Of a stretch of DNA of 64,000 bases, positions 18,181 to 27,279 are shown in pieces. Where the stretch lies: NCBI GenBank assembly GCA_003838065.1, contig QZAC01000038.1, forward strand, positions 35,106 to 99,105, read 5' to 3'. A model generated the notes under the pieces. That model saw nothing but the letters and a program-made list of their open reading frames with translations, was not told the origin of the DNA and made no database searches. Each line of letters begins with the position of its first letter. Position 1 is the stretch's first letter. A program made the translations under genes and the position numbers. Source of the DNA: Methanocalculus sp. MSAO_Arc2 (lineage in GTDB: Archaea; Halobacteriota; Methanomicrobia; Methanomicrobiales; Methanocorpusculaceae).

Positions 18181-18495
18181 ATGGAGTATATCTACGCTGC
18201 TCTCTTACTGCACTCTGCCGACAAACCGGTTGAGGAAGAATCCGTCTCGGCAGTTCTCTCTGCCGCTGGTATCGCTATTGACGAATCCCGTGTGAAGGCG
18301 CTCATCGCAGCCCTTGACGGTGTTGACATCCAGGATGCCATCAGCAAGGCAGCCGCAGCACCGGTTGCCGCACCGGCTGCGGCACCGGCTCCCACAGCCG
18401 CTCCTGCCGCTGAAGAAGCTCCCGAAGAAGAAGAGTCGAAGAAGGAAGAGGAAGAAGAGTCCGGCATGGCCGGCCTTGGTGCCCTCTTCGGCTAA
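18181..18495 (+). CDS. rpl12: 50S ribosomal protein L12 (P1)
   Basis: A 104-residue archaeal P1-type stalk protein. It has an N-terminal helical dimerisation domain ([20 protein letters not shown]), an Ala/Pro-rich hinge (about 62-82), an acidic run of Glu and Lys, and the conserved factor-recruiting end [10 protein letters not shown]. It recruits elongation factors to the ribosome. AGGTGA upstream of the ATG is a good ribosome-binding site. It is the last gene of the operon and is followed within six bases by a T8 tract. Confidence 0.98.
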   Translation: MEYIYAALLLHSADKPVEEESVSAVLSAAGIAIDESRVKALIAALDGVDIQDAISKAAAAPVAAPAAAPAPTAAPAAEEAPEEEESKKEEEEESGMAGLGALFG

Positions 18496-18500
18496 ATCTC

Positions 18501-18508
18501 TTTTTTTT
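18501..18508 (+). terminator. Poly-T terminator after the L12 gene
   Basis: An uninterrupted run of eight T, preceded by TCTC, lies six bases beyond the L12 stop codon. Archaeal RNA polymerase ends transcription at such T tracts without needing a hairpin. It marks the end of the L11-L1-L10-L12 transcript. Confidence 0.7.
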
Positions 18509-18751
18509 CATAGTTATTCCCGTTCTGGCTTCTTTTCTCTCATTTCATCTGCCTAAACGACACTCTGTTTCCGATCTTTGGGTGATTTGCAGGGAGCGTT
18601 TCACTCCAGGATATTTATTCCGGATGAAAAATCTGCATACCTGAAGCTCAAAACCAGCTGAAGTGACGGAATGTGCCGGGGAAGCCTGCGAGACGGCTCA
18701 TCAGTCAAGTACATGGAAGTATTCATCAGATCGAGAGATGAAGTATGTACC

Positions 18752-19186
18752 ATGACAGGACCGAACGGGTTGGGGTGCTTGCTGGCTTGCGGCACGCTTC
18801 TCATCGTGATCGCAGGATCCGGATGTCTGGCTCCATCGAATCCGGGAGAAATCCAGGGGATGCCGATACTGGAGACGATCACAGCAGAGGAGGCTCTGCT
18901 GCTCATCGAAGAGAACCCTGATATCACCATCATCGATGTCAGGACAACCCGTGAATATGAAACAGGCCATATCCCGGGGGCGGTGAATATCCCGGCTTCC
19001 ACCACCTTCATCGATTGGGATCTGGACCCGGATATCCCGTATCTTGTCTACTGTGCAGCCGGTGGGAGGAGCAGCTCGGCTCTCCGGATAATGGGAGAAT
19101 ATGGGTTCACCAGGGTCTACAACCTCCGCGGTGGCATTGCTGCATGGGAGAGGGCAGGCGGGACTGTGACTTTGGGATCAGGATGA
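18752..19186 (+). CDS. Rhodanese-like domain lipoprotein
   Basis: From the ATG at 18752 this is a 144-residue protein: a hydrophobic signal segment ending in a lipobox (AGSGC, Cys25), then a single rhodanese domain. The active-site loop is CAAGGR, with the catalytic Cys and the Arg of the CxxxxR loop present, so a sulfur-transfer or related activity at the outer face of the membrane is plausible. An earlier in-frame ATG at 18713 would add a basic n-region (MEVFIRSRDE) and is a real alternative; the GTG at 18671 is less likely. A TATA-like GATATTTATT lies near 18610. The 3' end overlaps the convergent TPR gene by nine bases. Confidence 0.85.
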   Translation: MTGPNGLGCLLACGTLLIVIAGSGCLAPSNPGEIQGMPILETITAEEALLLIEENPDITIIDVRTTREYETGHIPGAVNIPASTTFIDWDLDPDIPYLVYCAAGGRSSSALRIMGEYGFTRVYNLRGGIAAWERAGGTVTLGSG

Positions 19187-20143
19187 TCGAAAGCGCGGTA
19201 CCAGGTCAGGGAAGAGTGCCCTGGCCCGTGAAAGGGTCAGGAGGACATTCCCCGGATCAAGCCGTAACGCCTCGGCGATAGATGCTTTTGCCTCACCTTT
19301 CCTGCCAAGACTGTTGAGAGCATAACCGCGGTAGAACCAGGTGTTTGCATTCTCGGGAGTGTAGATGAGAGCGGTGTCAAAGGATATCAGCGCCTCATCA
19401 TACTGCCTGCAGCCCATCAGGGCACGACCATGAAAATGCCAGGCATACCCACTCTCTGGATTGCGTGCAAGGGCGGGTGCAAGGAGCGCAAGCGCCTCCT
19501 CTGGCCGACCAAGTTCTACCAGTGCCGCTCCCGCAATCTGTGCAAACCCGATCTCCTCAGGCCATATCTTCTCTCCTTCAGAGGCCGCCTGGATCGCCTC
19601 GTGAAACCTCCGCAGCATGACAAGGGTATCGCACCGCAGAAGAGAAGCTTCCTTGTTCGATCCGGCCCGGAGGACCTTCTCAAAGATGGTGAGAGCCTTT
19701 CCGTAGCGTCTCCTCTTATGGTGTCTGACACCTTCCCGGATCCAGGTGTCCACCTCGTCGTTTATAAGAGAGATCTCTTCTTCATCCGTTGAGAGCAGCT
19801 CTCCTGCCCCTGGAATGGCCGGGTGGAAGGGATCGATCTCCTGGGCACGGGCAAGAGACGCGATCGCCTCTTCATCGCGGCCGATCTCTTTGAGCGTGTA
19901 TGCCTTGCTGATCCAGATAGCCGGATCGAGTGGGTGGATTGCACCTGCCTGATCAAAGGCAACGAGCGCATCTTCGTACCATTCCAGGCCGATAAAGCAG
20001 GCTGCAAGCCTTATCCAGAGATCTGCATGATCAGGTCTTTTTCTGAGGATCTCGCGGTAGAGCCTGATCGCCTCATCATACTGGCGGTTCTGGAGGGCAG
20101 AATCAGCGTGTTTAAGCTTTCTTTTGAGAACTTTTGGGTTGAT
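19178..20143 (-). CDS. TPR-repeat protein, apparently with a non-standard start codon
   Basis: A run of tetratricopeptide repeats covers the whole frame, for example QYDEAIRLYREILRKRP near the start, RDEEAIASLARAQEIDP in the middle and RKGEAKASIAEALRLDP near the end; about seven repeats in two blocks joined by an acidic linker (STDEEEISLINDEVD). The frame is open back to a TAA at 20162-20164, yet it contains no ATG, GTG or TTG upstream of the GTG at 19753, which would cut off half the repeats. A strong GGAAGGTG sits five bases before an ATC at 20143, so ATC is the best candidate start (321 residues). A frameshift or sequencing error is the alternative. It is presumably a protein-interaction scaffold; the partner is unknown. 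Confidence 0.75.
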   Translation of the reverse strand: MNPKVLKRKLKHADSALQNRQYDEAIRLYREILRKRPDHADLWIRLAACFIGLEWYEDALVAFDQAGAIHPLDPAIWISKAYTLKEIGRDEEAIASLARAQEIDPFHPAIPGAGELLSTDEEEISLINDEVDTWIREGVRHHKRRRYGKALTIFEKVLRAGSNKEASLLRCDTLVMLRRFHEAIQAASEGEKIWPEEIGFAQIAGAALVELGRPEEALALLAPALARNPESGYAWHFHGRALMGCRQYDEALISFDTALIYTPENANTWFYRGYALNSLGRKGEAKASIAEALRLDPGNVLLTLSRARALFPDLVPRFRSS

Positions 20144-20325
20144 GATTACACCTTCCGTCCTTTACCTGTACTCTCTTCTATAATTGAATATTATCGAATA
20201 TCATATAATGGAGGAACCCAAACGCCATGGAAAGCATTATGCAGAGATCCTGACGATAGAAAGAGGGTGCATTTGTATGGACGTCTTGGATCAAGAGAGT
20301 GTGTCTGCTCCATGCGGGGGCAGGG

Positions 20326-20790
20326 ATGATTGAATATCTCAGATTCAGCCTCATCTTTATGGTGATCCATGCAGGGGCGTACATAATAGCCGGTGCCCTG
20401 ATATTCCGCGTCAGTGCGGATATCTATTCGGGAAAAACCAGGCTGATGGACTATCTGAATGATATGTCTGTCCAGGAAGAGTATGGTCATGTCACCCGAT
20501 GGTTTCTTCCCGGAAACCTCCTCCGTGGCCTTCTCCTCTCGATCGTCCTCTACCCAATCCTGGCTCCGCTTGCAGACCTTGATACCATCTTCAGGTTTTT
20601 CTTCTTCTTTGGCCTGATGTTTATCTACACCCATCTCGGATCGGCCGCACCCTGCCCTGACAATATCGAGGGACTCGTCTATATGAAGAAGAAGTACCTC
20701 TCCCGGCTGTCATTTTTGAAGTTCCAGCTTGAGATGCTCCTCTATAGTTTCATCTTTGCAGCTGCCGCCACCTGGCTGCTCTTCATCTGA
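20326..20790 (+). CDS. Small integral membrane protein, unknown function
   Basis: I do not recognise this 154-residue protein. It has four likely membrane segments: residues 4-24 (FSLIFMVIHAGAYIIAG), about 60-80, about 88-108 (TIFRFFFFFGLMFIYTHLG) and the C-terminus (MLLYSFIFAAAATWLLFI). The ATG at 20326 follows a GGGGGCAGGG sequence and gives an N-terminus that enters the membrane at once; an earlier GTG or TTG-type start at 20299 would add nine residues. It lies between a TPR gene and a second membrane-protein gene on the opposite strand. Confidence 0.7.
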   Translation: MIEYLRFSLIFMVIHAGAYIIAGALIFRVSADIYSGKTRLMDYLNDMSVQEEYGHVTRWFLPGNLLRGLLLSIVLYPILAPLADLDTIFRFFFFFGLMFIYTHLGSAAPCPDNIEGLVYMKKKYLSRLSFLKFQLEMLLYSFIFAAAATWLLFI

Positions 20791-20852
20791 ACTGAGGGGA
20801 CGGGGGGCAATGAGAGAGCCCACCACACCCTGAGACTACACATTGTATACCT

Positions 20853-21455
20853 TCATCCCATCACCTGCACCGGCTTCACAACCAGCCTGGACCCTGCGAT
20901 CTTCGTATAGAGCCGCTTTCTCTTCCTGATGGGCCAGAGATCATAGAGAAAGAACTGTACTGGCTTCCAGAGCGCCACCCATCCGATGATGATCAGTGAT
21001 TCGCCGATCAGTTCGGCAAGCGAACCCTCTTCGAAGATCTCGCTGGCATGCTGGCTGATCGTCAGACAGAAGAAAAGGAAGACAATCCCGATTGCCATAT
21101 TCAGCCGTTCCCGCCGGAACTGGACCGAGAGGGAGTGTGTTGCAAGAGAACGGAGATAGAGAAAATGGTTTGCTACAGCCCTTTTGATATTTTCCGTCAT
21201 TTCATGGGAGATGAGCGCCATCGGGAGGTAGACGATGATCGTCACCTTCTGGTCAAACGGGATCTCTTCGAATGATGCAAAAATATACTCTTCAGCATCG
21301 GCATCAAGTTCTTTCTCATGGAATGGTGCAGGATCGAGACTATTGAAGAGCTGCATCAGCGATTGAAGCCTCAGCTCGACAAAGGCGATCGTCTCCGGAT
21401 CATCCAGCCGATCACCATGTTCGCGGACAGGATACTCATATTCCCGTGCTTCCAT
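20853..21455 (-). CDS. Membrane-associated protein, unknown function
   Basis: I cannot assign this 200-residue protein. The first 110 residues are soluble and acidic (DAEEYIFASFEEIPFDQK) and then come two closely spaced membrane segments at about 118-138 (LNMAIGIVFLFFCLTISQ) and 150-172 (ESLIIIGWVALWKPVQFFLY), with a basic C-terminal tail (IRKRKRLYTK). The topology suggests a cytoplasmic sensor or adaptor domain anchored by a hairpin. Its start lies 20 bases inside the 3' end of hypF on the same strand, so the two are co-translated; a role in hydrogenase maturation is not indicated by the sequence. Confidence 0.75.
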   Translation of the reverse strand: MEAREYEYPVREHGDRLDDPETIAFVELRLQSLMQLFNSLDPAPFHEKELDADAEEYIFASFEEIPFDQKVTIIVYLPMALISHEMTENIKRAVANHFLYLRSLATHSLSVQFRRERLNMAIGIVFLFFCLTISQHASEIFEEGSLAELIGESLIIIGWVALWKPVQFFLYDLWPIRKRKRLYTKIAGSRLVVKPVQVMG

Positions 21456-23694
21456 CCCCCTTCACCCGGTATGCAGCAGATATCACCTGCCCATATGAGA
21501 TACATCCGTCTCCGAGAGGATACTGTGTATTGATCAGGGGCGTCACCCCGCCTCTCTCAAGCTCGTCGCAGATGGTTTCCCTGATCATCCTGTTGTAGCA
21601 GACCCCACCTGAAAGGGCTGCATGCAGAATACCGGCATCTTCAGCAGCAGACACAGCAAGCGTGCCGATACCACGTGCAAGATTATACTGAAAAGATGCG
21701 GCGATATCTGCTCTGTTCCGGCGCTCTTCCTGTCGTGAACCCCTTGTCCTCCTCAGGTAGCAGCGGAGCGCTTCTTCCACAAGATGCCGGGTCGAGAGAA
21801 CCTGCATACCACCTGATTCCGTTACTGGAATATCCCATACCTCTGGTGTTCCATCGGCCGCGAGAGCTTCAAGCCGCATGGCAGGCTCACCATCATAGGT
21901 CCGCTCACAGCAGATCCCAAGGAGGGCAGAGACTGCATCCAGAACCCTTCCGGTACTGGTCGTTTTAGGGCAGTTCACCTGCCGTGTGACCTGGTGCGCA
22001 AGCGCTGAGCAGGCGACCTCCGACCACCCCCGTTCCGAAAGTATCTCGAGAACATCCCCGGTCTGCAAAATGCCATACAACATCCGTTCCGGGTGCTGTG
22101 TCGCCGCATCTCCTCCTGGCATCAGCACCTCTTCCAGGTGTGCAACCCGGCGATAGCTCGGTACCTGGCCAACAAAGATCTCTCCCCCCCAGATCGTGCC
22201 GTCATCTCCATATCCAACACCATCGATGGCTATCCCGACACACCGGTCCAGCGTCGTCGCCGCGATGTGAGCCCGATGATGCTGGACTGCGACAAGCTCT
22301 GCCCCGGTCACCGCAGCCAGATCGCGTGCGTACCGTGTTGAGAGGAACTGTGGATGGGCATCACAGGCGATAACCTCGGGGAAGAATCCGGTCAGGTTGC
22401 TCAGACGGTCCACTGTCTCTTCAAGATACCTGACGGTTGCAGGATTTCTGATATTGCCGATATGGGGGGATGTGATGCAAAAACCATCTTTATACAGGGT
22501 AGTATTTGCATTCAGCTCAGGTCCAACTGCCAGAATAGAATCAGATCCAAGATCGATCCGTGTCCGCTTTGGAGCCATGCCACGTGAAAGTCGGATGATC
22601 AGCCCATCACGAACAACAGAATCGTCACACCGGTTGTGAATCTCGCGATCATGGGTGAGGAAGTAATCAACTGCCCCTCTGAGTCGCGACATAGCGATAT
22701 CGATCTCGGTTATCATCGGATCTCCAGGCATGTTTGCACTCGTCATCACAAGGAATGGTGCCCGGAGATGCTGGAACAGCAGGTAATGAAGACCGGTATA
22801 GGGAAGCATGATACCAATGGTATGGAGGTTTGATATTGCAGCATGTGCTGAATGATCCCTCTTTTCAACGACTGCGATCGGGCGGGCCGGGCTTGTGAGC
22901 CATTTTCGGTCATTGGCACTGATATGGCCAATCTGTTCGGCAACATCCATCTCGGCCATTATGGCTAGCGGCTGTTCGGTCCGGCCAAGACGCGTCTTCA
23001 GGCGTTTTGCAGAAGATTCAGTACATGCGATATGAAATCCTCCGACACCCCGGATTGCAAGAATTTTACCAGAGTTAAGGAGTTCTGCAGCTTTCGCAAG
23101 AGTGTCAGCTACAGGCATATCCAGGCCATCCGGGTCAATCAGCGAGAGGGAGGGGCCACACGTAGTACAGGCTATCGTCTGGGCATGGTGGCGGCGGAAC
23201 CAGGGATTCCAGTACTCTTCCTCACATTCAATACAGAGGGGGAAGTGATCCATCGCTGTGCGGACCCGATCATATGGAAGCGCGCGGATGATGCTGTAGC
23301 GAGGTCCGCAATGAACACATGATGTTGCCCAGTACCCAAAATACCGCCCGCTTTCCTGGTAAATATCCTGGATACAGGCCTCACATATGGCAACATCCGG
23401 GGGGATCAGACCGGAGAGTGTGCCAGAGCCGCTCTCATTGATGAGAAAACCCTGCGGAATCGGACCCTCAAGCTGACGGACAACAACCTCATCGATTGAA
23501 GCGAGCGGAGGGCCATTTTGGACAGCTTTAAGAAAGTCATCAAAACGCAGACCTTCTGCATGAATGACAACTTCACTGCCGAGATTGGTAACAGAACCGC
23601 GGATGCCATACAATTCTGCAGCTGCATAGACGAAAGGGCGGAATCCAACACCCTGAACGATTCCCCTGATTATAATAGTGCCAGATCGCCGCAT
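21436..23694 (-). CDS. hypF: Carbamoyltransferase HypF ([NiFe] hydrogenase maturation)
   Basis: A 752-residue HypF, which uses carbamoyl phosphate and ATP to make the cyanide ligands of the [NiFe] hydrogenase active site. Domains in order: acylphosphatase-like (residues 1-90, GIVQGVGFRPFVY), two zinc fingers (CEACIQD to CVHCGPR, and CIECEEE to CTTCGPS), a YrdC-like domain (GKILAIRGVGGFHIAC) and a Kae1-like carbamoyl-transfer domain (VQHHRAHIAATTLD). All expected parts are intact. No other hyp gene is in the window; the gene is divergent, across 58 bases, from a regulator gene. Confidence 0.97.
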   Translation of the reverse strand: MRRSGTIIIRGIVQGVGFRPFVYAAAELYGIRGSVTNLGSEVVIHAEGLRFDDFLKAVQNGPPLASIDEVVVRQLEGPIPQGFLINESGSGTLSGLIPPDVAICEACIQDIYQESGRYFGYWATSCVHCGPRYSIIRALPYDRVRTAMDHFPLCIECEEEYWNPWFRRHHAQTIACTTCGPSLSLIDPDGLDMPVADTLAKAAELLNSGKILAIRGVGGFHIACTESSAKRLKTRLGRTEQPLAIMAEMDVAEQIGHISANDRKWLTSPARPIAVVEKRDHSAHAAISNLHTIGIMLPYTGLHYLLFQHLRAPFLVMTSANMPGDPMITEIDIAMSRLRGAVDYFLTHDREIHNRCDDSVVRDGLIIRLSRGMAPKRTRIDLGSDSILAVGPELNANTTLYKDGFCITSPHIGNIRNPATVRYLEETVDRLSNLTGFFPEVIACDAHPQFLSTRYARDLAAVTGAELVAVQHHRAHIAATTLDRCVGIAIDGVGYGDDGTIWGGEIFVGQVPSYRRVAHLEEVLMPGGDAATQHPERMLYGILQTGDVLEILSERGWSEVACSALAHQVTRQVNCPKTTSTGRVLDAVSALLGICCERTYDGEPAMRLEALAADGTPEVWDIPVTESGGMQVLSTRHLVEEALRCYLRRTRGSRQEERRNRADIAASFQYNLARGIGTLAVSAAEDAGILHAALSGGVCYNRMIRETICDELERGGVTPLINTQYPLGDGCISYGQVISAAYRVKGDGSTGI

Positions 23695-23752
23695 GGATTA
23701 TCAACAAAGGTTATAGAATTACAGAGCCATATAGTACATCAGGGTTTTTGCA

Positions 23753-24268
23753 GTGACGGATCATCCGAAGACAAAAATTGTGAGCGACCCGGTGGAGCTT
23801 GTGCCGCTTCTTGTTACATTTAACAACGCAGGGTATAAAACTGTCTATGAAAAGCTCTCGAAGTCATGGGTGACAGAAGAGGAGCTCAGTGAGCACCATG
23901 ACCGGGAATGCATCAATCACTGCCTGAAGATGCTCAGGAAGGGAAATCTCATTGAAGAACAGTGGCGAACGGCAGCAGGCAAAAAGCCGGAGAAGGAATA
24001 TCGGGTAAATTATTTTAAATTCAGGGCAAACTTCCAGTGTTCAATGGAAGATCTTGTTTCGATGCTCTACATATCAACGTCAAATGACGAGCTGCTCAGG
24101 GATCTTGCTGACCAGATCAAAGACGAAGTTGATGCAGGGAACACCTCAATTGGTGAGATCGCGCGAAAAGTCGGTGTGAAGCCAATCTATGTGAAAGGGA
24201 TAGCAAAACGACTTCCCCATTTTGATGTCCGCGGCCAGGGGCTGATACTCCTTGATGGAGACCAATAA
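23753..24268 (+). CDS. ArsR-like winged-helix regulator of methanogens
   Basis: A 171-residue protein with a predicted winged-helix N-terminal half (VTEEELSEHHDRECINHCLK then LRKGNLIEEQWR) and a second helical region with an HTH look at the end (TSIGEIARKVGVKPIYVKGI). It resembles the ArsR-like regulators common in Methanomicrobia. The ligand is unknown and no cysteine metal site is obvious. The GTG at 23753 lies about 40 bases downstream of a TATA-like GGTTATAGAAT. Its 3' end overlaps the next regulator gene by 14 bases. Confidence 0.75.
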   Translation: MTDHPKTKIVSDPVELVPLLVTFNNAGYKTVYEKLSKSWVTEEELSEHHDRECINHCLKMLRKGNLIEEQWRTAAGKKPEKEYRVNYFKFRANFQCSMEDLVSMLYISTSNDELLRDLADQIKDEVDAGNTSIGEIARKVGVKPIYVKGIAKRLPHFDVRGQGLILLDGDQ

Positions 24269-25061
24269 AGATCCCCTTGGCACCCTGCTCAGAAGTAAAA
24301 GAGAGATAACCAGGTTCCAGGTACTGGTTGAAGTCGCCGAGCACCAGCCTTCCATCCGTCAGCAGGAGATTGCCGAGAAGCTTGGTGTCACACCACAGGC
24401 GATCTCTGAATATATACGCGATCTTGCTGATGACGGATTTATCAGTGCTGAGGGTCGTGGGCGCTATAGTGTAACCCGTAGCGGGATCGAATGGGTATTG
24501 CAGAGTGCTGAACAGCTTGAGAATTATGCACGCCATGTCAGGCGGGATATTATTCAGCAGGTTGCAGTCTGGGCCGCAATCGCTGCTGAAGACCTGAAAA
24601 AGGGTGAAGAGGTCGGGGTATTCATGAAAGGAGGATGGCTCTATGCAGGGAAAGAGCCGCAGTCTGCCATGGGTATTGCCATCGATGATGCTGAGAAAGG
24701 CACTGACATCGGTGTTGCCCGGTTAAGCGGCCTTATTGATCATACAGAAGGCACCGTCTGTGTCTGTAAGGTTCCACGGATCGAAAGGGGTGGATCCCGT
24801 TTCATTGAAAGGGAGAGTCTGTACCGGATCGTCCAGAAGGCCGAGATCATCGGTGCGGTTGGTGTTGAGGCATATATGACCCTGAAACGGTCAGGGATCC
24901 GGTCCGATATGTTTTATGGTGCGCGTGAAGGGGTGATTGAGGCCGCATTCCATGGCATGAACTGTGCAATCATCGTTGTTGACTCCGAATTCACCGATTT
25001 TATCAAGCGGCTTGAGAATTCAGGACTTTCCTACACCATCCACGATCTGGCGGCGCAGTAA
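24255..25061 (+). CDS. Archaeal HTH regulator with C-terminal ligand-like domain
   Basis: A 268-residue protein. Residues 20-75 form a MarR/ArsR-like helix-turn-helix (IRQQEIAEKLGVTPQAISEY, then LADDGFISAEGRGRYSVT with the wing). The rest is an alpha/beta domain of the type found in archaeal regulators now grouped as a DUF7839-like family (from memory). The ATG at 24255 is chosen over the adjacent TTG at 24252. It overlaps the previous regulator by 14 bases, and the helicase gene begins four bases after its stop, so the three form one operon. A role in controlling RNA or DNA metabolism along with the helicase is inference. Confidence 0.75.
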   Translation: METNKDPLGTLLRSKREITRFQVLVEVAEHQPSIRQQEIAEKLGVTPQAISEYIRDLADDGFISAEGRGRYSVTRSGIEWVLQSAEQLENYARHVRRDIIQQVAVWAAIAAEDLKKGEEVGVFMKGGWLYAGKEPQSAMGIAIDDAEKGTDIGVARLSGLIDHTEGTVCVCKVPRIERGGSRFIERESLYRIVQKAEIIGAVGVEAYMTLKRSGIRSDMFYGAREGVIEAAFHGMNCAIIVVDSEFTDFIKRLENSGLSYTIHDLAAQ

Positions 25062-25065
25062 CCAC

Positions 25066-27090
25066 ATGAGCGCTATTATCCTCCCATGGAAGAAAGGATA
25101 CCGGATTATCTTTTATGATGAGCGGAGAATCAAACATGTCGGACTCGTATCACTGGAGAGAACAACACGAGGCATCAGACCGGATAATTTTTTTGTCCGG
25201 AGACCCGGTGCATCCCATCCCAGAAAGACTCCGACAAAGGACTTAATCACCGCCCTCCGCAAAGGCGAGGTCTACCTGACCAAAGAAGACCCACCGTTTG
25301 AGGATTTTTTACAAAGTCTCCAGATTCCCTATAAGTTCCTTGAAATCTGCCGGATCTGTCTTCTTGAAGATCGGATTACACAGCTCCATGATGAGACGTC
25401 AATCAGGTGCGGCCGGGAATTGATCTGTCCGGAGTGTGCTGTCAAAGAGCTTGCACGCGAGCTCTCCCATCTCAAGAGAGTTGGAAGAAAGACCAGATCC
25501 CATATCGAGGAACTCCTGATGGAACACCGCGACCTTGAAGCGGTCCTTGCAATCATCCAGCCTGAGAGCCTTGATATGAACAAAACCCTGTTTGACAGGG
25601 TTGATGCGGATCCGGTATCAAAAACAAAACGGCTCGAAGAACTGCCGCTTCCCCGTTCTTTTATCGATTCAGTGCATATCGAAACCCTGATGCCGGTTCA
25701 GCTGCTTGCAGTCGAATCCGGACTCCTCTATGGAAAACACCAGCTGATCGTTTCAGCAACTGCCAGCGGAAAGACGTTTATTGGCGAGATAGCAGGGTTT
25801 AAAAATCTGCTCGAAGGACGGGGACGGCTACTGTTTCTGGTTCCACTTGTTGCACTTGCAAACCAGAAGTACGAACGGTTCACAGAATCATATAAAGAAC
25901 TGGCAAGCATTTCCCTCTCGACCGGGGTCTCGCGGCTCAACCTTCCAGAAACACGGTCCCATGCCCGGCGAAACGCAGCATCAGATATCATTGTGGGTAC
26001 CTATGAAGGCGTTGATAATATCCTTCGGAAAGGAAAACAGATTTCAAATATTGGAACCGTTGTCATTGATGAAGTCCAGATGCTTGAAGATCCCGAGCGT
26101 GGCCACCGCCTGGACGGGATGATTGCTCGGCTGAAACATATCGCCCCAAAAGCACAGTTTATTTACCTTTCAGCAACGATCGGCTCGCCCCACCTCCTGG
26201 CCAAAAAACTCAACGCTCACCTGGTGACATATGCCGAGCGTCCTATATCACTTGACCGGCATCTCATCTTCCTTGACCGTGATGCGAAAATTCCCACGAT
26301 AAAACGACTTGTCTTTGAGGAGTTTGGCAAAACGTCATCCAAAGGATTCAAAGGCCAGACGATCGTCTTTACGAATGCACGGTCGCGATGCCACCAGATA
26401 GCAGATGCAATCGGCCCACGGGCTGCCCCATACCATGCCGGACTGACTGCACAGGAGCGCAGGGATATTGAATCAAAGTTTGCGAAAGGAAAGCTTGCCG
26501 CAGTCGTCACGACTGCAGCACTGGCAGCAGGTGTTGATTTCCCGGCATCCCAGGTAATCTTCGATGCCCTTGCCATGGGGATTGAATGGCTTACAGTGCA
26601 GGAATTTTACCAGATGACCGGAAGAGCAGGAAGGCCGGACTTTCATGACACGGGCCGTGTTGTTCTGCTTGCAGAACCCGGCGGATCCTATTCACGGGAA
26701 TCAAAATCAACGGAAGAAGAGATTGCACTGAACCTGCTCAGGGGGATCATGGAGGAGGTTGCCCCGGTCTATGGTTTGGAGGAGAGCAGTGAAGAGTATG
26801 CAGCAAATGCCGTTGTTGCCCGCGGGATCGAGTACGACCTTGAGAAAATGAACAGGACAATGGTCGGAGAGCTTGAACCCGTTTTTGATGAGATGAAGAG
26901 GCACGGTCTTATCCGTCGCAAGGACGGTGTGATCGAACTCTCGCCATTTGGCCGGGTAATGGCTGAACACTTCATCGGAATTGAGCGACTCATGCGGATC
27001 AGGGCCCTTGTCAAAAAGGTGGGTGACCCCCTGATGATACTTGCCGATCTCGAATGCAAAACCGATGAAAATGAAGTCAAGAGGAGATAA
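25066..27090 (+). CDS. Archaea-specific Ski2-like SF2 helicase
   Basis: A 674-residue superfamily 2 helicase. The N-terminal region carries five cysteines in a zinc-finger-like layout (C95, C98, C115, C121, C124). The helicase core shows Walker A SATASGKT (230-237), the DExH box as DEVQ (335-338), motif III LSATIGSP and motif VI in EFYQMTGRAGRPD. The whole resembles the archaea-specific family COG1202, known in Thermococcales as ASH-Ski2, which works with RNase J and the exosome in RNA decay. RNase J is also in this window. The ATG at 25066 is chosen because it sits four bases after the upstream stop; the longer frame from 24964 would overlap that gene by 98 bases. Confidence 0.88.
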   Translation: MSAIILPWKKGYRIIFYDERRIKHVGLVSLERTTRGIRPDNFFVRRPGASHPRKTPTKDLITALRKGEVYLTKEDPPFEDFLQSLQIPYKFLEICRICLLEDRITQLHDETSIRCGRELICPECAVKELARELSHLKRVGRKTRSHIEELLMEHRDLEAVLAIIQPESLDMNKTLFDRVDADPVSKTKRLEELPLPRSFIDSVHIETLMPVQLLAVESGLLYGKHQLIVSATASGKTFIGEIAGFKNLLEGRGRLLFLVPLVALANQKYERFTESYKELASISLSTGVSRLNLPETRSHARRNAASDIIVGTYEGVDNILRKGKQISNIGTVVIDEVQMLEDPERGHRLDGMIARLKHIAPKAQFIYLSATIGSPHLLAKKLNAHLVTYAERPISLDRHLIFLDRDAKIPTIKRLVFEEFGKTSSKGFKGQTIVFTNARSRCHQIADAIGPRAAPYHAGLTAQERRDIESKFAKGKLAAVVTTAALAAGVDFPASQVIFDALAMGIEWLTVQEFYQMTGRAGRPDFHDTGRVVLLAEPGGSYSRESKSTEEEIALNLLRGIMEEVAPVYGLEESSEEYAANAVVARGIEYDLEKMNRTMVGELEPVFDEMKRHGLIRRKDGVIELSPFGRVMAEHFIGIERLMRIRALVKKVGDPLMILADLECKTDENEVKRR

Positions 27091-27279
27091 ACTGACGCTT
27101 CAATACAGGGGATCTATTTTCCCTGCCATCATCACACCACCTGAGATCAGGGAAAAGGAGATCTGCAGGAGTTTTCATGCCATTATAGAGACAATACCTG
27201 CAGATTATCAAACTGCCTGTCACCAGTCAAGAAGGCAGATCTTCCATATGGACCTCGGAAAAAGCTATGAAGGGACCTG

